Assembly: GCF_009760925.1 (NCBI RefSeq)
Contig: NZ_VRLV01000025.1
Span: 1 to 64,000 of the forward strand
Direction: 5' to 3'
Source: Nonomuraea typhae
GTDB lineage: Bacteria; Actinomycetota; Actinomycetes; Streptosporangiales; Streptosporangiaceae
Length of the DNA: 64,000 bases
The position numbers were made by a program, and so were the translations under genes. Of the stretch, positions 48,867-56,959 are shown piece after piece (the stretch's first letter is position 1; every line of letters starts with the position of its first letter). Below the pieces are notes generated by a model that saw nothing but the letters and a program-made list of their open reading frames with translations, did not search any database and was not told the DNA's origin.

Positions 48867-50936
48867 GTGTCGCCTGATTCTGTCGGAATCACGGGCGATG
48901 CCGATCATGCGAGTGCCGCCTTTCACGCGGCGCTGTACCGCCTTGCCCCGCGCGGCCGCGCACGTGTTGACGTGCGCACTTCGCCGGAGGGCGGGTGGGC
49001 GCATGCGTATGAGCGGACGTGCACATTGGGGCCTACCCGACCCGATGGGCCGTATGCGTGGTTCCTGACCAATTCTCGGCAGGAGTTCGAGTTCCTGGGG
49101 TTCGACTTCGACGCCGGCCGGTTCGGGCGGGCGGCGGTGCAGCGTGACGTGGCGGAGCTGCGGGAGCGGCTGGATGCGGCCGACCTGCGGTACGTGGAGT
49201 GCGCCTCAGGCCCCGGTGGCGGGGCGCACGTGTGGGTGCCGGTGGAGCCGACGGCCGCTGCGGTGGTGCGCCAGCTCGCCTACGCCGCTGGCCGGTTGCT
49301 GCCGACGTTGGACAAGAGCCCGCTGACCAACCCGGCCACGGGGTGCCTACGGCCGCCCGGCGCGCCGCATCGCGCCGGTGGCATCTCCACGCCGATGCAC
49401 GAGGGAGTGCCGATCACGCCGCAGGCCGTCGACGCGATGTTGTCGGTGCCCAACGACGGCGATGCGCTGGCGCGGCTGGCGATCGCGCTGGAGGCCGGCG
49501 AGGCCGATCCGGCGCAGATCGAGGCCGAGCGGGTGCGCACGGTGGAGCTGACGCCGGACGGGCCGAAGCTGGCCGGCCGCTACCGGCCGTGCGATGTGGC
49601 CGGGCTGGTGGCTACCGCGCCGGCGGCGGGGCAAGGGCACGCCGTGCTGATGCGCATCCTGGTACGGCTGGCGCTGGCGCGCTGGTCCCGGGGCCAGGCC
49701 GTCGACCTGGTCGAGGCGCACCTGTCGGCTCCCGGGCTGGTGCACGTACGCAGGCAGGATGGCGCGGCCGGGGCGCGGGCGCGGGATGCGGCCGCGCGGC
49801 GCCGGCTGCTGGAGCGGCAGTGGGATCGCGCGGTGGCCTACGCGGCCACCCTGCGCCGCGACAACCCCGACCCCGGGCCCACGGGCGAGGACGGGGGCTG
49901 GCAGGACGCCGAGGCCGATTGGGTGCGCCGGGTGGCCGCCGTGGTGGAGGTGGTCGACGGCGTGGAGCATGCCATCGAGGCCGCCACCGCCACCGGGCGC
50001 TGGTCGCGCCAGTCCGGCCCCAGCGACCGCAAAACCCTGGAGTACGTGCTGGAGCTCGCCTTGGACGCGGTCAGTGAGGAGATCGAGCTGGATTGCCGGC
50101 GGTTGGCGCTGGCCACCGGGATGGGCAAGAGCACCGCGGCGCGGTCCCTGCACCGGCTGTGCCTGGACGAGTGGCTGGTTCTGGTCACCCCGGGGGAAGG
50201 CCAGCGCAGCCACCGCTACCGGCTCATGCCTCGCCCCGCCCCGGACGGCACCGTCGGCCCGACCATCTCCACGGCTGTGACGTTTGTGACTCAAGCGCCT
50301 TCAGGGGGGGGTGGGACACAAGCGAACCCGCGCCCCCGGGCAGAGGTCCGACCAGCGCTCGCGCTGCGTAAGCAGCGGCTTGCTGCTCTGCGCCAACGAC
50401 GGGAAATCTGGGCCCACGACCTATTCACGCACCCCAACACCGGCCACCAGCAACCCGGACTGGGACGACACGTCGGCGCCACCGTGGCCGCGGCCCTCCA
50501 CACCGGCCTTTACAAAGTAGATCAAATCTCCGAGATCACTGGATACCACCCTGCCACCACCCGTCGGCACCTCACCCTCCTGCGCCGCCACCACCTCACC
50601 CCCGGCCGCACCCCCCAGGCCGCCGAACGCCTGCACGCCCGCCTCGACCGAGCCGCCCGCCGCATCGGCGCCCACGGCACCCACGAGCGCCGCCACCGCA
50701 CCTACGCCATCGAACGCGCCGCCTGGGCCTGGTGGCTGGCCGAACACGCCTGGATGCGCACCCGCGGCAAACCCCGCAAGGGCCAACCCCTCATCCCCGG
50801 CCAACGCCAGCTCATCCTCGCCGGCGCACCCGCCCACGCCAACCGCCAGCGCTACCCACGCGACCGTCGCGGCCGCGCCGACCACCGCGCCGCCCGAGCC
50901 CACCTGACCGCCACCCACGCCGAAAACGTCGCCTGA
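48867..50936 (+). CDS. Primase-polymerase-type plasmid replication protein
   Basis: A 689-residue protein with an archaeo-eukaryotic primase fold at the N-terminus. The catalytic DxD is FLGFDFDAGRFG (D80, D82), the second motif SGPGGGAHVWVPV holds His121, and LDKSPLTNPATGCLRPPGAPHRAGG (D149, RPPG 162-165) follows, as in Prim-Pol proteins of actinobacterial plasmids. The second half has two winged-helix segments (RLALATGMGKSTAARSLHRLC; ISEITGYHPATTRRHLTLLRRHHL). GTG 48867 is chosen because no later start precedes the DxD; no ribosome site is seen. It should initiate replication or prime it. Confidence 0.8.
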   Translation: MSPDSVGITGDADHASAAFHAALYRLAPRGRARVDVRTSPEGGWAHAYERTCTLGPTRPDGPYAWFLTNSRQEFEFLGFDFDAGRFGRAAVQRDVAELRERLDAADLRYVECASGPGGGAHVWVPVEPTAAAVVRQLAYAAGRLLPTLDKSPLTNPATGCLRPPGAPHRAGGISTPMHEGVPITPQAVDAMLSVPNDGDALARLAIALEAGEADPAQIEAERVRTVELTPDGPKLAGRYRPCDVAGLVATAPAAGQGHAVLMRILVRLALARWSRGQAVDLVEAHLSAPGLVHVRRQDGAAGARARDAAARRRLLERQWDRAVAYAATLRRDNPDPGPTGEDGGWQDAEADWVRRVAAVVEVVDGVEHAIEAATATGRWSRQSGPSDRKTLEYVLELALDAVSEEIELDCRRLALATGMGKSTAARSLHRLCLDEWLVLVTPGEGQRSHRYRLMPRPAPDGTVGPTISTAVTFVTQAPSGGGGTQANPRPRAEVRPALALRKQRLAALRQRREIWAHDLFTHPNTGHQQPGLGRHVGATVAAALHTGLYKVDQISEITGYHPATTRRHLTLLRRHHLTPGRTPQAAERLHARLDRAARRIGAHGTHERRHRTYAIERAAWAWWLAEHAWMRTRGKPRKGQPLIPGQRQLILAGAPAHANRQRYPRDRRGRADHRAARAHLTATHAENVA

Positions 50937-51004
50937 AGCCCGGCTCAACCGGCCCGAACGTCGATCGAGCACCGAGCCAGACCGGACGAGGCGACCCGCA
51001 CGAA

Positions 51005-51020
51005 CCCCGGCTCGCCGGGG
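51005..51020 (+). terminator. Hairpin after the rep gene
   Basis: CCCCGG (51005-51010) and CCGGGG (51015-51020) pair around CTCG, 70 bp after the rep stop codon. It is short but GC-only and fits an actinobacterial terminator without a T-run. Confidence 0.5.
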
Positions 51021-51055
51021 CCGCTTAACGCCAACCGATCAAGAACCCGGTTCGG

Positions 51056-51157
51056 TTGTGTACACAAACAGGCTCACGATCGACGCCAAGCCCCAACCGA
51101 GTCGATCGACGCGGTTCGAGCGAACGCCCTCCCACTCGCCCCAACTTGTGTACACAA
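51056..51157. promoter_or_regulatory. Two TTGTGTACACAA operators upstream of the antitoxin-domain gene
   Basis: The same perfect 12-bp palindrome TTGTGTACACAA lies at 51056-51067 and 51146-51157, centres exactly 90 bp apart. The second reaches the A of the start codon. The core TGTACA also occurs upstream of the other Phd/YefM-like gene at 24091. Two sites 90 bp apart could form a repression loop, or block a start and a promoter. Confidence 0.75.
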
Positions 51158-51882
51158 TGCGTTTCGTGAAAAGGATCGGCATCCGTCAGGCCCGCGCCCA
51201 GCTCGCCGAACTGATCGAAGAAGCCGGTAACGGCACCCCCGTCGCCCTGACCCGGCGCGGCCCCGGCCGCCAAGAAGCCGTCCTCCTGCCGATCGAGGCC
51301 GCCGAGGTATGGCGACGCCACCTCGCCGAGCAACAGGCCCACCGGGCCGAGCGCGAACAGGAGAAGACCCTCGGCCAACGGCGACCGGCCACCCGGCGCG
51401 TGCCGGTCTGCCCCGGCTGCAAATCGTCGCTGTTCTACGTCACCCACACCGGCCCACTGATCAACGCACTCGTCAACACCGCCGACCCCGCCGGCGGCGT
51501 GTACGACGTGGCCGTCGACACCGACCCCGGCCAGCTCGACCGCGTGGTCTGGGTCCGGTGCGCCTCCTGCTGGGAACCCCTAAACGGCCGGCCCCGCCAG
51601 CACGGCTCGCCCGCCCACCGTGCGGCCACCGAAATCGCCGACGAAGCATCCTGGAAGGACGTGCCCTGGGAAGCCACCGACCCATGGGTGGTCCAAGAAG
51701 AGCAGATGGGCCGCGCCTCCCGCATCGTCCTGCAGCACGACCGGGCCCGCGGCAAGGTGCAACGCGTCAGCCTGTGGGAGTACATCACCGGCATCACCGA
51801 CGCCGAACGCGAGCGGATGCGCGCCGAACGACTGGCCCGCGGCGAACCCAACGACTACGACCTGTGGGACGACGAAGCCTGA
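51157..51882 (+). CDS. Phd/YefM-domain protein with zinc-ribbon-like region
   Basis: A 241-residue protein. Residues 1-60 have the Phd/YefM fold (RIGIRQARAQLAELIEEAGNGTPVALTRRGPGRQEAVLLPIEAAEVWRRH). The middle has CPGCKSS and CASCWEP, a zinc-binding pair separated by a strand-rich region, and the C-terminus is acidic and helical. No toxin follows. ATG 51157 is next to an operator and has no ribosome site, so translation may be leaderless or begin at a GTG nine bases on. It is probably an autoregulated DNA-binding protein of the element. Confidence 0.7.
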   Translation: MRFVKRIGIRQARAQLAELIEEAGNGTPVALTRRGPGRQEAVLLPIEAAEVWRRHLAEQQAHRAEREQEKTLGQRRPATRRVPVCPGCKSSLFYVTHTGPLINALVNTADPAGGVYDVAVDTDPGQLDRVVWVRCASCWEPLNGRPRQHGSPAHRAATEIADEASWKDVPWEATDPWVVQEEQMGRASRIVLQHDRARGKVQRVSLWEYITGITDAERERMRAERLARGEPNDYDLWDDEA

Positions 51883-52309
51883 CCCACCGACAGTCCCGTG
51901 CGCACACGAGGCAGCTCATCGTCGCGGACACGCTTGTCCGCTGGGACCGCCGACCACTCTCCGGATCACCCGCGTCCTGACCGACACCCGCAGCGAGACT
52001 TCCTCGCCCGCCACGCCGATCTCCTCCAATGCCAAAACGGCCGTTTTAGCACTTGTGATCTACCAAGTAAAGGGAGGTGATTTGTCGAAATAGACTTGTG
52101 GCCGGCAGGGGCCAAGCAGGATGGGGCAGCCGAGAGAGGCAAGCACACCGAGCACGCTGTCGCGTGTGAAGGCTTCCGGCAACCCCCGAGGGCGGGGGTC
52201 CGGGAGCGAGGAACGGGCAAGGCTTCAACCTATGCCCTCGCCGGGCAGGCAGGCCTCCGGGATGGCGGCGGCCCGGCGATCTTGTGCGGGGTGCGATGTG
52301 GTGCCGGGG

Positions 52310-52469
52310 GTTCGTGATCATCATCCCGACGACCTGACCGAAGGTGCCACAGAACCCCAGAACCTGCATAGCCCTCGCGCTTCGCGCGACCCTTCGGGCA
52401 AGGGGCTATGCAGAACCTGGGAACCTACGGCAGGCGGAGCCTCAGGCCGACGGGATGATGATCACGAAC
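52310..52469. repeat. Large nested stem-loop (three-way junction)
   Basis: Outer arms of 19 nt at 52310-52328 and 52451-52469 are perfect complements, and the pairing continues inward with mismatches. Inside, CTGCATAGCCC (from about 52365) pairs with GGGCTATGCAG (ending about 52415) and closes two small hairpins, TCGCGC-TTC-GCGCGA and CCC-TTC-GGG. The whole 160-nt piece would fold into a compact structure in RNA or single-stranded DNA. No coding function is apparent. It could be an oriT, a single-strand origin or a structured non-coding RNA. Confidence 0.65.
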
Positions 52470-52574
52470 AGCCCCTCCCGTGAGAAGACAACCCGTTCGA
52501 GGCTGGGCTCCGGCACAGATCCTTTACCTAAAACCCCAGCTCAGAGCCTGTGTCCGGCGTTACCGTCGATCATT

Positions 52575-52625
52575 AATCGGGTAATATATGGAGTGTTAAG
52601 GGGGGTCGCACACCCCCGAGCCATC
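52575..52625 (+). promoter_or_regulatory. Repeated promoter/leader module, copy 1
   Basis: AATCGGGTAATATATGGAGT followed by GTT, with a -10-like TAATAT at 52582-52587. A hairpin follows, GGGGGT / ACCCCC at 52601-52617 with CGCAC as loop. The arrangement and much of the sequence recur at 55086-55130. TCACCCGCA follows at 52624-52632 and then the ribosome site of the next gene. Confidence 0.6.
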
Positions 52626-52651
52626 ACCCGCATCGAAGAGGAGAGGTCCAG

Positions 52652-53200
52652 ATGGACGACACCACGAACTCGGCGGAAGGCACCGAGCAGGACGCGGCCA
52701 GCGAGCGAATCCAAAACCTGCTGGAATGCCACTACCTGCCCGGCGGCTGGGCCACCCTCGATCCGGACGAGATCGAGACGGCGCTCAGCGACCTGTTCGC
52801 CGACCTGGCCCACTACTTCCGGCATCGTGGCATCGACCCGCTGGAGCCGATCACCCGAGGGCTGTGGCACGCCGAGGAGGAGGTGGCCGGGTGGAACACC
52901 GCCCAGCGCCACACCTACTTCTCGCTCCGGGTCGCGCCGCTCGATGGCCGCTACAGCAGGAAGAGCCGGGAGACTACCGACCTGGAGGTCGCCATCGTCC
53001 GTCACCAGGAGGTGTCCACCAAGACCGCGCTGCGCACCGTGGTGCGCGACGAGCGCCGCCTGGCAGCCGCCGCGATCCACGAGCTGGAGGAACTCGACGA
53101 CGGCCCGGTCGGCGCGGCCGCGCGCCAGCTCTGGCAGGACCTGGAGGACACGCCGCTCGAGGAGATTCGCCCGGCCGGGCAGCTGGGTGGGCAGCAGTGA
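52652..53200 (+). CDS. Hypothetical protein
   Basis: A 182-residue protein; GAGGAGAGG precedes ATG 52652. It is largely helical: DPDEIETALSDLFADLAHYFRHRGIDPLEPITRGLWHAEEEV, RHTYFSLRVAPLDGRYSRKSRETTDLEVAIVRHQEVSTKTALRTVVRDERRLAAAAIHELEEL. No domain is recognised. It starts a small operon and its GTGA overlap leads into the DUF6349 gene. Confidence 0.6.
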   Translation: MDDTTNSAEGTEQDAASERIQNLLECHYLPGGWATLDPDEIETALSDLFADLAHYFRHRGIDPLEPITRGLWHAEEEVAGWNTAQRHTYFSLRVAPLDGRYSRKSRETTDLEVAIVRHQEVSTKTALRTVVRDERRLAAAAIHELEELDDGPVGAAARQLWQDLEDTPLEEIRPAGQLGGQQ

Positions 53201-53817
53201 GCCTCGACGACCTGCGCGGCGCGCGCCATCGCCAGGCCCACTACCGCCACCTGGCCGCCGACCCGGTCCGGGCGATGCGGAAGCGCACCGCCTGGCACCT
53301 GGCCCCGGCACCCCGCGAGGACGAGCGCGCTTGCGGGCGGCTGCTGCCGCGCGCCGACCGCTGTCGCATCGCCGTGCTCACGGCCGACCACCGGCCCCGC
53401 GGCCCCTGGCGCATCGAACGGGATCTGCTCGGCCCCGGCGCCCTGTATTACCGGGCCGCCTGCCTGCGCTGCGACGACTTCGAAGGGCCGGCGCGCGAGC
53501 GGGAAAACGACGCCGTCGAAGACGCCCATGACCACGTCTTCCCCGGCTGGCGAAAGCTACCCGTCCTGGAGCCACTGCCCTACGACGCCACCGACCGAGC
53601 CCGGTCGCGCTGGATCGAGCAGGCCGTCCGCGCCTACCCGGCCGGATGGTTTGACCAGGGCGGCCCCATTCTCACCTACCGCAACCCCGGCGGCACCCGG
53701 CACGTTCCCGGCCGCGCCCCGGGCGGTGGCTACGACATGGCCCGCCCCCGCCCGCTGGCGCTGAGCCAGCGCCAGCGGCCCGGCCGCACCGGCCCGACCC
53801 AAGACGAACTGTTCTGA
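53197..53817 (+). CDS. DUF6349-like protein
   Basis: A 206-residue protein starting at GTG 53197 on the upstream stop. RTAWHLAPAPREDERACGRLLPRADRC, GPGALYYRAACLRCDDFEGPARERENDAVEDAHDHVFPGWRKLPVL and GGPILTYRNPGGTRHVPGRAPGGGYDMA match the DUF6349 pattern of actinobacterial mobile elements. CLRC and two His may form a zinc site. Its activity is unknown. Confidence 0.7.
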   Translation: MSLDDLRGARHRQAHYRHLAADPVRAMRKRTAWHLAPAPREDERACGRLLPRADRCRIAVLTADHRPRGPWRIERDLLGPGALYYRAACLRCDDFEGPARERENDAVEDAHDHVFPGWRKLPVLEPLPYDATDRARSRWIEQAVRAYPAGWFDQGGPILTYRNPGGTRHVPGRAPGGGYDMARPRPLALSQRQRPGRTGPTQDELF

Positions 53818-53911
53818 CCCGCAGCACGGCCATGCGCAGCCGTACCGGCTGGCCCCCGGGACGCACCCGGGAGCCAGCCGACCTCACCCGCACCCAAAGC
53901 AAGGAGAGAAC

Positions 53912-54283
53912 ATGAGCGCGGACAGCTTCATCGACGGCCAGATCGACATCGAGCCGCCCATCCCGCTGAGCGACATCCCGGCCAACAGCCCGCACCTGGC
54001 CAGCAACCACCACGGCTTCTACGCCCTCAACCCGCTGGTCGAGGTCGTCTTCGAGCTCGACACCGACCCGGACACCGGCCAGCGCGCCGCCATCGCCCTG
54101 GTGCCCGCCGTGACCTACGGCAGGAAGCTCGGCAACCCGGCGGCCGAGATCCAGGACATCATCGACGCCCACGGCAGCGGGCGCATCTTCTCCGGCGAAC
54201 TGGACGTGGAAACCGTCGGAGGTGGGCGTCCCGACTACTGCCGGGTCATCATCCGCGACGGCCGCGCCGTCTGGGACGACTGA
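53912..54283 (+). CDS. Hypothetical protein with repeated leader
   Basis: A 123-residue protein preceded by AAGGAG and, 20 bp before the ATG, TCACCCGCA. The sequence IDGQIDIEPPIPLSDIPANSPH and the strand-rich body (VEVVFELDTDPDTGQRAAIALVP, RPDYCRVIIRDGRAVWDD) recall small DUF6205-like plasmid proteins, which I put forward only weakly. No enzyme motif is seen. Confidence 0.6.
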   Translation: MSADSFIDGQIDIEPPIPLSDIPANSPHLASNHHGFYALNPLVEVVFELDTDPDTGQRAAIALVPAVTYGRKLGNPAAEIQDIIDAHGSGRIFSGELDVETVGGGRPDYCRVIIRDGRAVWDD

Positions 54284-54376
54284 CCAGCCCCGCCCTGATC
54301 GGCCGCCGACCGGGCACGCACACCCGGTCGGCGGCCCCTCACCCGCACCTGCACCTGGCTCAAGGGAGACACGATC

Positions 54377-54985
54377 ATGACCACCAACCCGACCTGGCGC
54401 CCCGCCCACGTGATCATCGACGGCGGCCAGCGGCACACCTTCGGCCCCTACCCGGCCGAGGTCCGCACCGACGAGCACTGGAACGGCGCCGCCATCCCCC
54501 GCTTCCACCGACACGTGGCCGACCGGATCGCCGCCGACTGCGAGGTCCAGTACCTCGACGCGCTGCACCAGCAGATCGCCGACTACCGGCTGGCCGCCGC
54601 CATGGACGGGCACCCGGGCGACCACCCCGCCTTGCGCGAACCCGACGCCGTAGCGCGGCTGGTACCGGTCGGGGACGCCTACGTGCTGGTCAGCACGGCA
54701 TGCCCGGACCAGCCCGAACTGATCGATCCCGACGCCGAGGGCATGTACGCAATCGGCGCCCGCAGCTGGGCCTGGCAAGAGCTTCCCCTCCCGGACCGGG
54801 AGGAGCCAGCGATGATCAGGCACTCCCAGATCAAGGCCCTGCGGGACGTGGCCGCCGCCTACGACCGCGCTCTGTACGACGATGTCAGCGACGAACAGCA
54901 AGAGGCTCTCTGGGCTCAGGCCCGGCAGGTGCTGGACGCGTCCACGGAGGAGGAGATCGCCGCCGCCTACGCGCACCGCACCTGA
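54377..54985 (+). CDS. Hypothetical protein with repeated leader
   Basis: A 202-residue protein with AAGGGAG and, 30 bp ahead of the ATG, TCACCCGCA. It has a strand-rich N-terminus (TWRPAHVIIDGGQRHTFGPYPAEV), a helical region with HRHVADRIAADCEVQYLDALHQQIADY, and a second C-terminal helical part (HSQIKALRDVAAAYDRALYDDVSDEQQEALWAQARQVLDAS). Not recognised. Confidence 0.6.
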   Translation: MTTNPTWRPAHVIIDGGQRHTFGPYPAEVRTDEHWNGAAIPRFHRHVADRIAADCEVQYLDALHQQIADYRLAAAMDGHPGDHPALREPDAVARLVPVGDAYVLVSTACPDQPELIDPDAEGMYAIGARSWAWQELPLPDREEPAMIRHSQIKALRDVAAAYDRALYDDVSDEQQEALWAQARQVLDASTEEEIAAAYAHRT

Positions 54986-55085
54986 CCCGCCCCGGCGCGT
55001 GCGCCCGGGTATCGGCCCCGACGCCCCTCGCAGTCCCGTAAAAGACCAGGTAAAACACGTCGTCACCTCGATTCCCTCACCAAGC

Positions 55086-55138
55086 AATCAGGTAAACTAT
55101 GGAGTGTTGGCGGGAGTTCGCACCTCCCCCAGCACCCT
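55086..55138 (+). promoter_or_regulatory. Repeated promoter/leader module, copy 2
   Basis: AATCAGGTAAACTATGGAGT followed by GTT matches the module at 52575 (AATCGGGTAATATATGGAGT). TAAACT at 55093-55098 is the -10-like part. A hairpin follows: GGGAG (55112-55116) and CTCCC (55124-55128) with TTCGCAC as loop. TCACCCGCA is at 55139-55147. A related CAGGTAAAAC lies at 55037. Confidence 0.6.
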
Positions 55139-55172
55139 TCACCCGCACGTCACCTTCAAGGAGAGCATCCTC

Positions 55173-55622
55173 ATGAGCTGCCACACCTATGCCACCCTGA
55201 CCGCCCTGCTCGTCCGCACCGCCACCGGCATCACCCCGGCGCAGCTGGCGCGGTTCGCCACCGCCGCCAGTGCCCTGGGCGACGACCTGTCCCTGTGGAA
55301 CCGCTTCGCCATCTGGGCCCAACGGCCCGCCGCCCGCCATGTCGAAGACCGGCAGACCTGGGAACTGGCCTACGAGGCACGCGTCGCGCCCGGAGCCGAG
55401 CCGCTGGCCATCGCCCAAGGCGACCAGGTCGTGCACGTCTACGACCGCGCCGACGTCGTCTCGACGCTCGCCTGCCCGGACTGCAACGCCGCCGCCGGTC
55501 AGCGCTGCCGACCCCGCTGCCCGTCCGGCGCCGTCCCGGCCGCCGTCCACGTGCCGGAGGAGGACATCGTCGCCCTGGTGCTGAAGCTTGCCCGCGCGGA
55601 GTCGGCCCCGATGTGGCTGTGA
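55173..55622 (+). CDS. Hypothetical protein with zinc-finger-like motif
   Basis: A 149-residue protein; AAGGAG precedes ATG 55173. Helical front (TYATLTALLVRTATGITPAQLARFATAASALGDDLSLWNRFAIWAQRP), then VVHVYDRADVVSTLACPDCNAAAGQRCRPRCPSG, where three or four Cys may bind zinc. Not recognised beyond that. Confidence 0.6.
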   Translation: MSCHTYATLTALLVRTATGITPAQLARFATAASALGDDLSLWNRFAIWAQRPAARHVEDRQTWELAYEARVAPGAEPLAIAQGDQVVHVYDRADVVSTLACPDCNAAAGQRCRPRCPSGAVPAAVHVPEEDIVALVLKLARAESAPMWL

Positions 55623-55828
55623 GCGCCCGCCGCCCGGCCGACACCGGCCGGGCGGCCCGCCGTCCCAGCGCCCGGCACGCAGCAGGCGGCCGGTGATCCG
55701 GCGCGCGGTCTCCCGCGCGCCGGTCGCACACACCGGCCGCCCAAGGGCCTCACCCGCAAGGAGAGACTCCGCCTCCCAGCGTAGTGGGAGCCGCGGCACC
55801 GCCCCGACTTCAGAACGGAGCATCACCG
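55623..55828. promoter_or_regulatory. Gap with orphan leader motif and small hairpin
   Basis: TCACCCGCA (55750-55758) runs straight into AAGGAGAG at 55756-55763 but no start codon follows it closely; CTCCCA / TGGGAG form a small hairpin at about 55774-55791. The pattern looks like a leader whose gene has been lost or replaced by the gene at 55829. Confidence 0.45.
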
Positions 55829-56893
55829 ATGACCCATGACCAGCTCACCATCGGCCTCGACGGCCCGGCCGCACACGACGGGCGAGCCGCCTACCGCTAT
55901 CAGGAACAGGCTCGCCGCCTGGGCTGGACGCACGCCCACGCCGCGGCGATGAGCTGGGCCAGCAGCGGCGATCTCCGTCACGACGAGCGCGGCTTTTACC
56001 GCACCAGCCGCACCAGCCCCGGCCGCGGCCGGGCGGTGGCCCGAGCCCGGATCCACGCCTTGATCCAGGCCGCGCTGCTCATCCAGGACGGCACCGTGGT
56101 ACGGCCGACCGCCGACGGGCAGCAGGCCCTGAAAGCGTGGCGGGCCGCCGACATCGACGCCGCCACCGACGAGCTCGACGAGCTGCCACCCCTCTACAGC
56201 GGCCAGGAACATCGACGCCGCTACGACCAGTGGCAGGCCAACCTCGCCCGCCACGAAGCCGAGGCCTACGCCGCCCTGGAACGGGCGATCGCCCAGGCCG
56301 AGGCCAACCACCAAGCCGAACTCGAGCGCCGCCGCGAACACGACGTGGCGCCGCGCCGCTACACCAGTGTCTGGGACGCCATCCACGCCCCCGACGACCC
56401 CGGCACACCCGAGACCAACCTCGGCAACGTGCACACCTTCGTCGGCGCCGACCTGATCGCCGCGATGGAGGAGCCGGACGAGACGGACGAGCTGATCGAG
56501 GCGCACATCGAGCCCAGCATCGCGGCCGGAGTGGGCGAGGCGATCGAGACGGTGGCGCGCGCCCCGCAGCTCCCCGCACCCACGGCCCGCCGGACGCTCG
56601 ACGCCCGCCCCGCCCAGCGCCCAACGGCTGCTGCCAACCGCGGCCGCCTGACACGGCCGCAACCGGCTCAGCGCCGGCGCCGTACGCTCACCGCGGCGCC
56701 GCCGGGCGGTGGCAATGCGCGCACGTTGGTGGGGGCGATTCCGCGGAATCGCCCCCACCAACCTCCCCGAGCGCTCACCGGCCCGACCAAGCGACGCCCC
56801 CGCGCAGATCGCCGGACGAGCTCGTCGGTGACCACGCTGCCCGGCGCTCACCACCATGAGCGACCGGCCGATAGATCCGGATCAACCCCGTGA
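55829..56893 (+). CDS. Hypothetical protein with helical core and basic tail
   Basis: A 354-residue protein from ATG 55829. The first 100 residues look folded (DGRAAYRYQEQARRLGWTHAHAAAMSWASSGDLRHDERGFYRTSR). The middle is a charged coil (RRRYDQWQANLARHEAEAYAALERAIAQAEANHQAELERRREH), then an acidic patch (EEPDETDELIEAHIEPS), and a Pro/Arg-rich tail of about 110 residues. The tail region carries a 36-nt perfect palindrome, which may have shaped this part of the protein. Family unknown. Confidence 0.55.
   Translation: MTHDQLTIGLDGPAAHDGRAAYRYQEQARRLGWTHAHAAAMSWASSGDLRHDERGFYRTSRTSPGRGRAVARARIHALIQAALLIQDGTVVRPTADGQQALKAWRAADIDAATDELDELPPLYSGQEHRRRYDQWQANLARHEAEAYAALERAIAQAEANHQAELERRREHDVAPRRYTSVWDAIHAPDDPGTPETNLGNVHTFVGADLIAAMEEPDETDELIEAHIEPSIAAGVGEAIETVARAPQLPAPTARRTLDARPAQRPTAAANRGRLTRPQPAQRRRRTLTAAPPGGGNARTLVGAIPRNRPHQPPRALTGPTKRRPRADRRTSSSVTTLPGAHHHERPADRSGSTP
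56726..56761. repeat. 36-bp perfect palindrome inside a gene
   Basis: Positions 56726-56743 and 56744-56761 are perfect complements with no spacer: TTGGTGGGGGCGATTCCG and its mirror. The centre, GATTCC-GC-GGAATC, is one member of a dispersed family seen six times in the window. Cruciform or operator roles are both possible; it encodes LVGAIPRNRPHQP. Confidence 0.8.
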
Positions 56894-56919
56894 CCCCGAG
56901 GCGGTGACACCCGCCACCA

Positions 56920-56959
56920 GCCCCAGAGGCGCCCGGCCAATGCCGGGCGCCTCTGGGGC
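56920..56959 (+). terminator. Strong 18-bp hairpin between two genes
   Basis: Perfect 18-nt arms at 56920-56937 and 56942-56959 with a CAAT loop stand 27 bp after the 55829 gene. They are GC-rich and no T-run follows. They would end that transcript and argue that the next gene begins at 57120, not at the upstream in-frame ATG 56856. Confidence 0.75.

Larger units (their letters stand above)
51883..52651. other. 770-bp gene-free region with palindromic site
   Basis: No gene is supported. It contains CCAAAACGGCCGTTTTAGC at 52032-52050, followed at about 52070 by AAAGGGAGGTGA, a strong ribosome-type site before a three-codon frame. A region of short repeats follows, then the structured element at 52310-52469 and the promoter/leader module at 52575-52618. 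The mix suggests origin, transfer or RNA function. Confidence 0.6.

Noticed and set aside
51898..52300. Short plus-strand frames after the antitoxin-domain gene
   Set aside because: None has a ribosome site with a usable start; codon use is poor.
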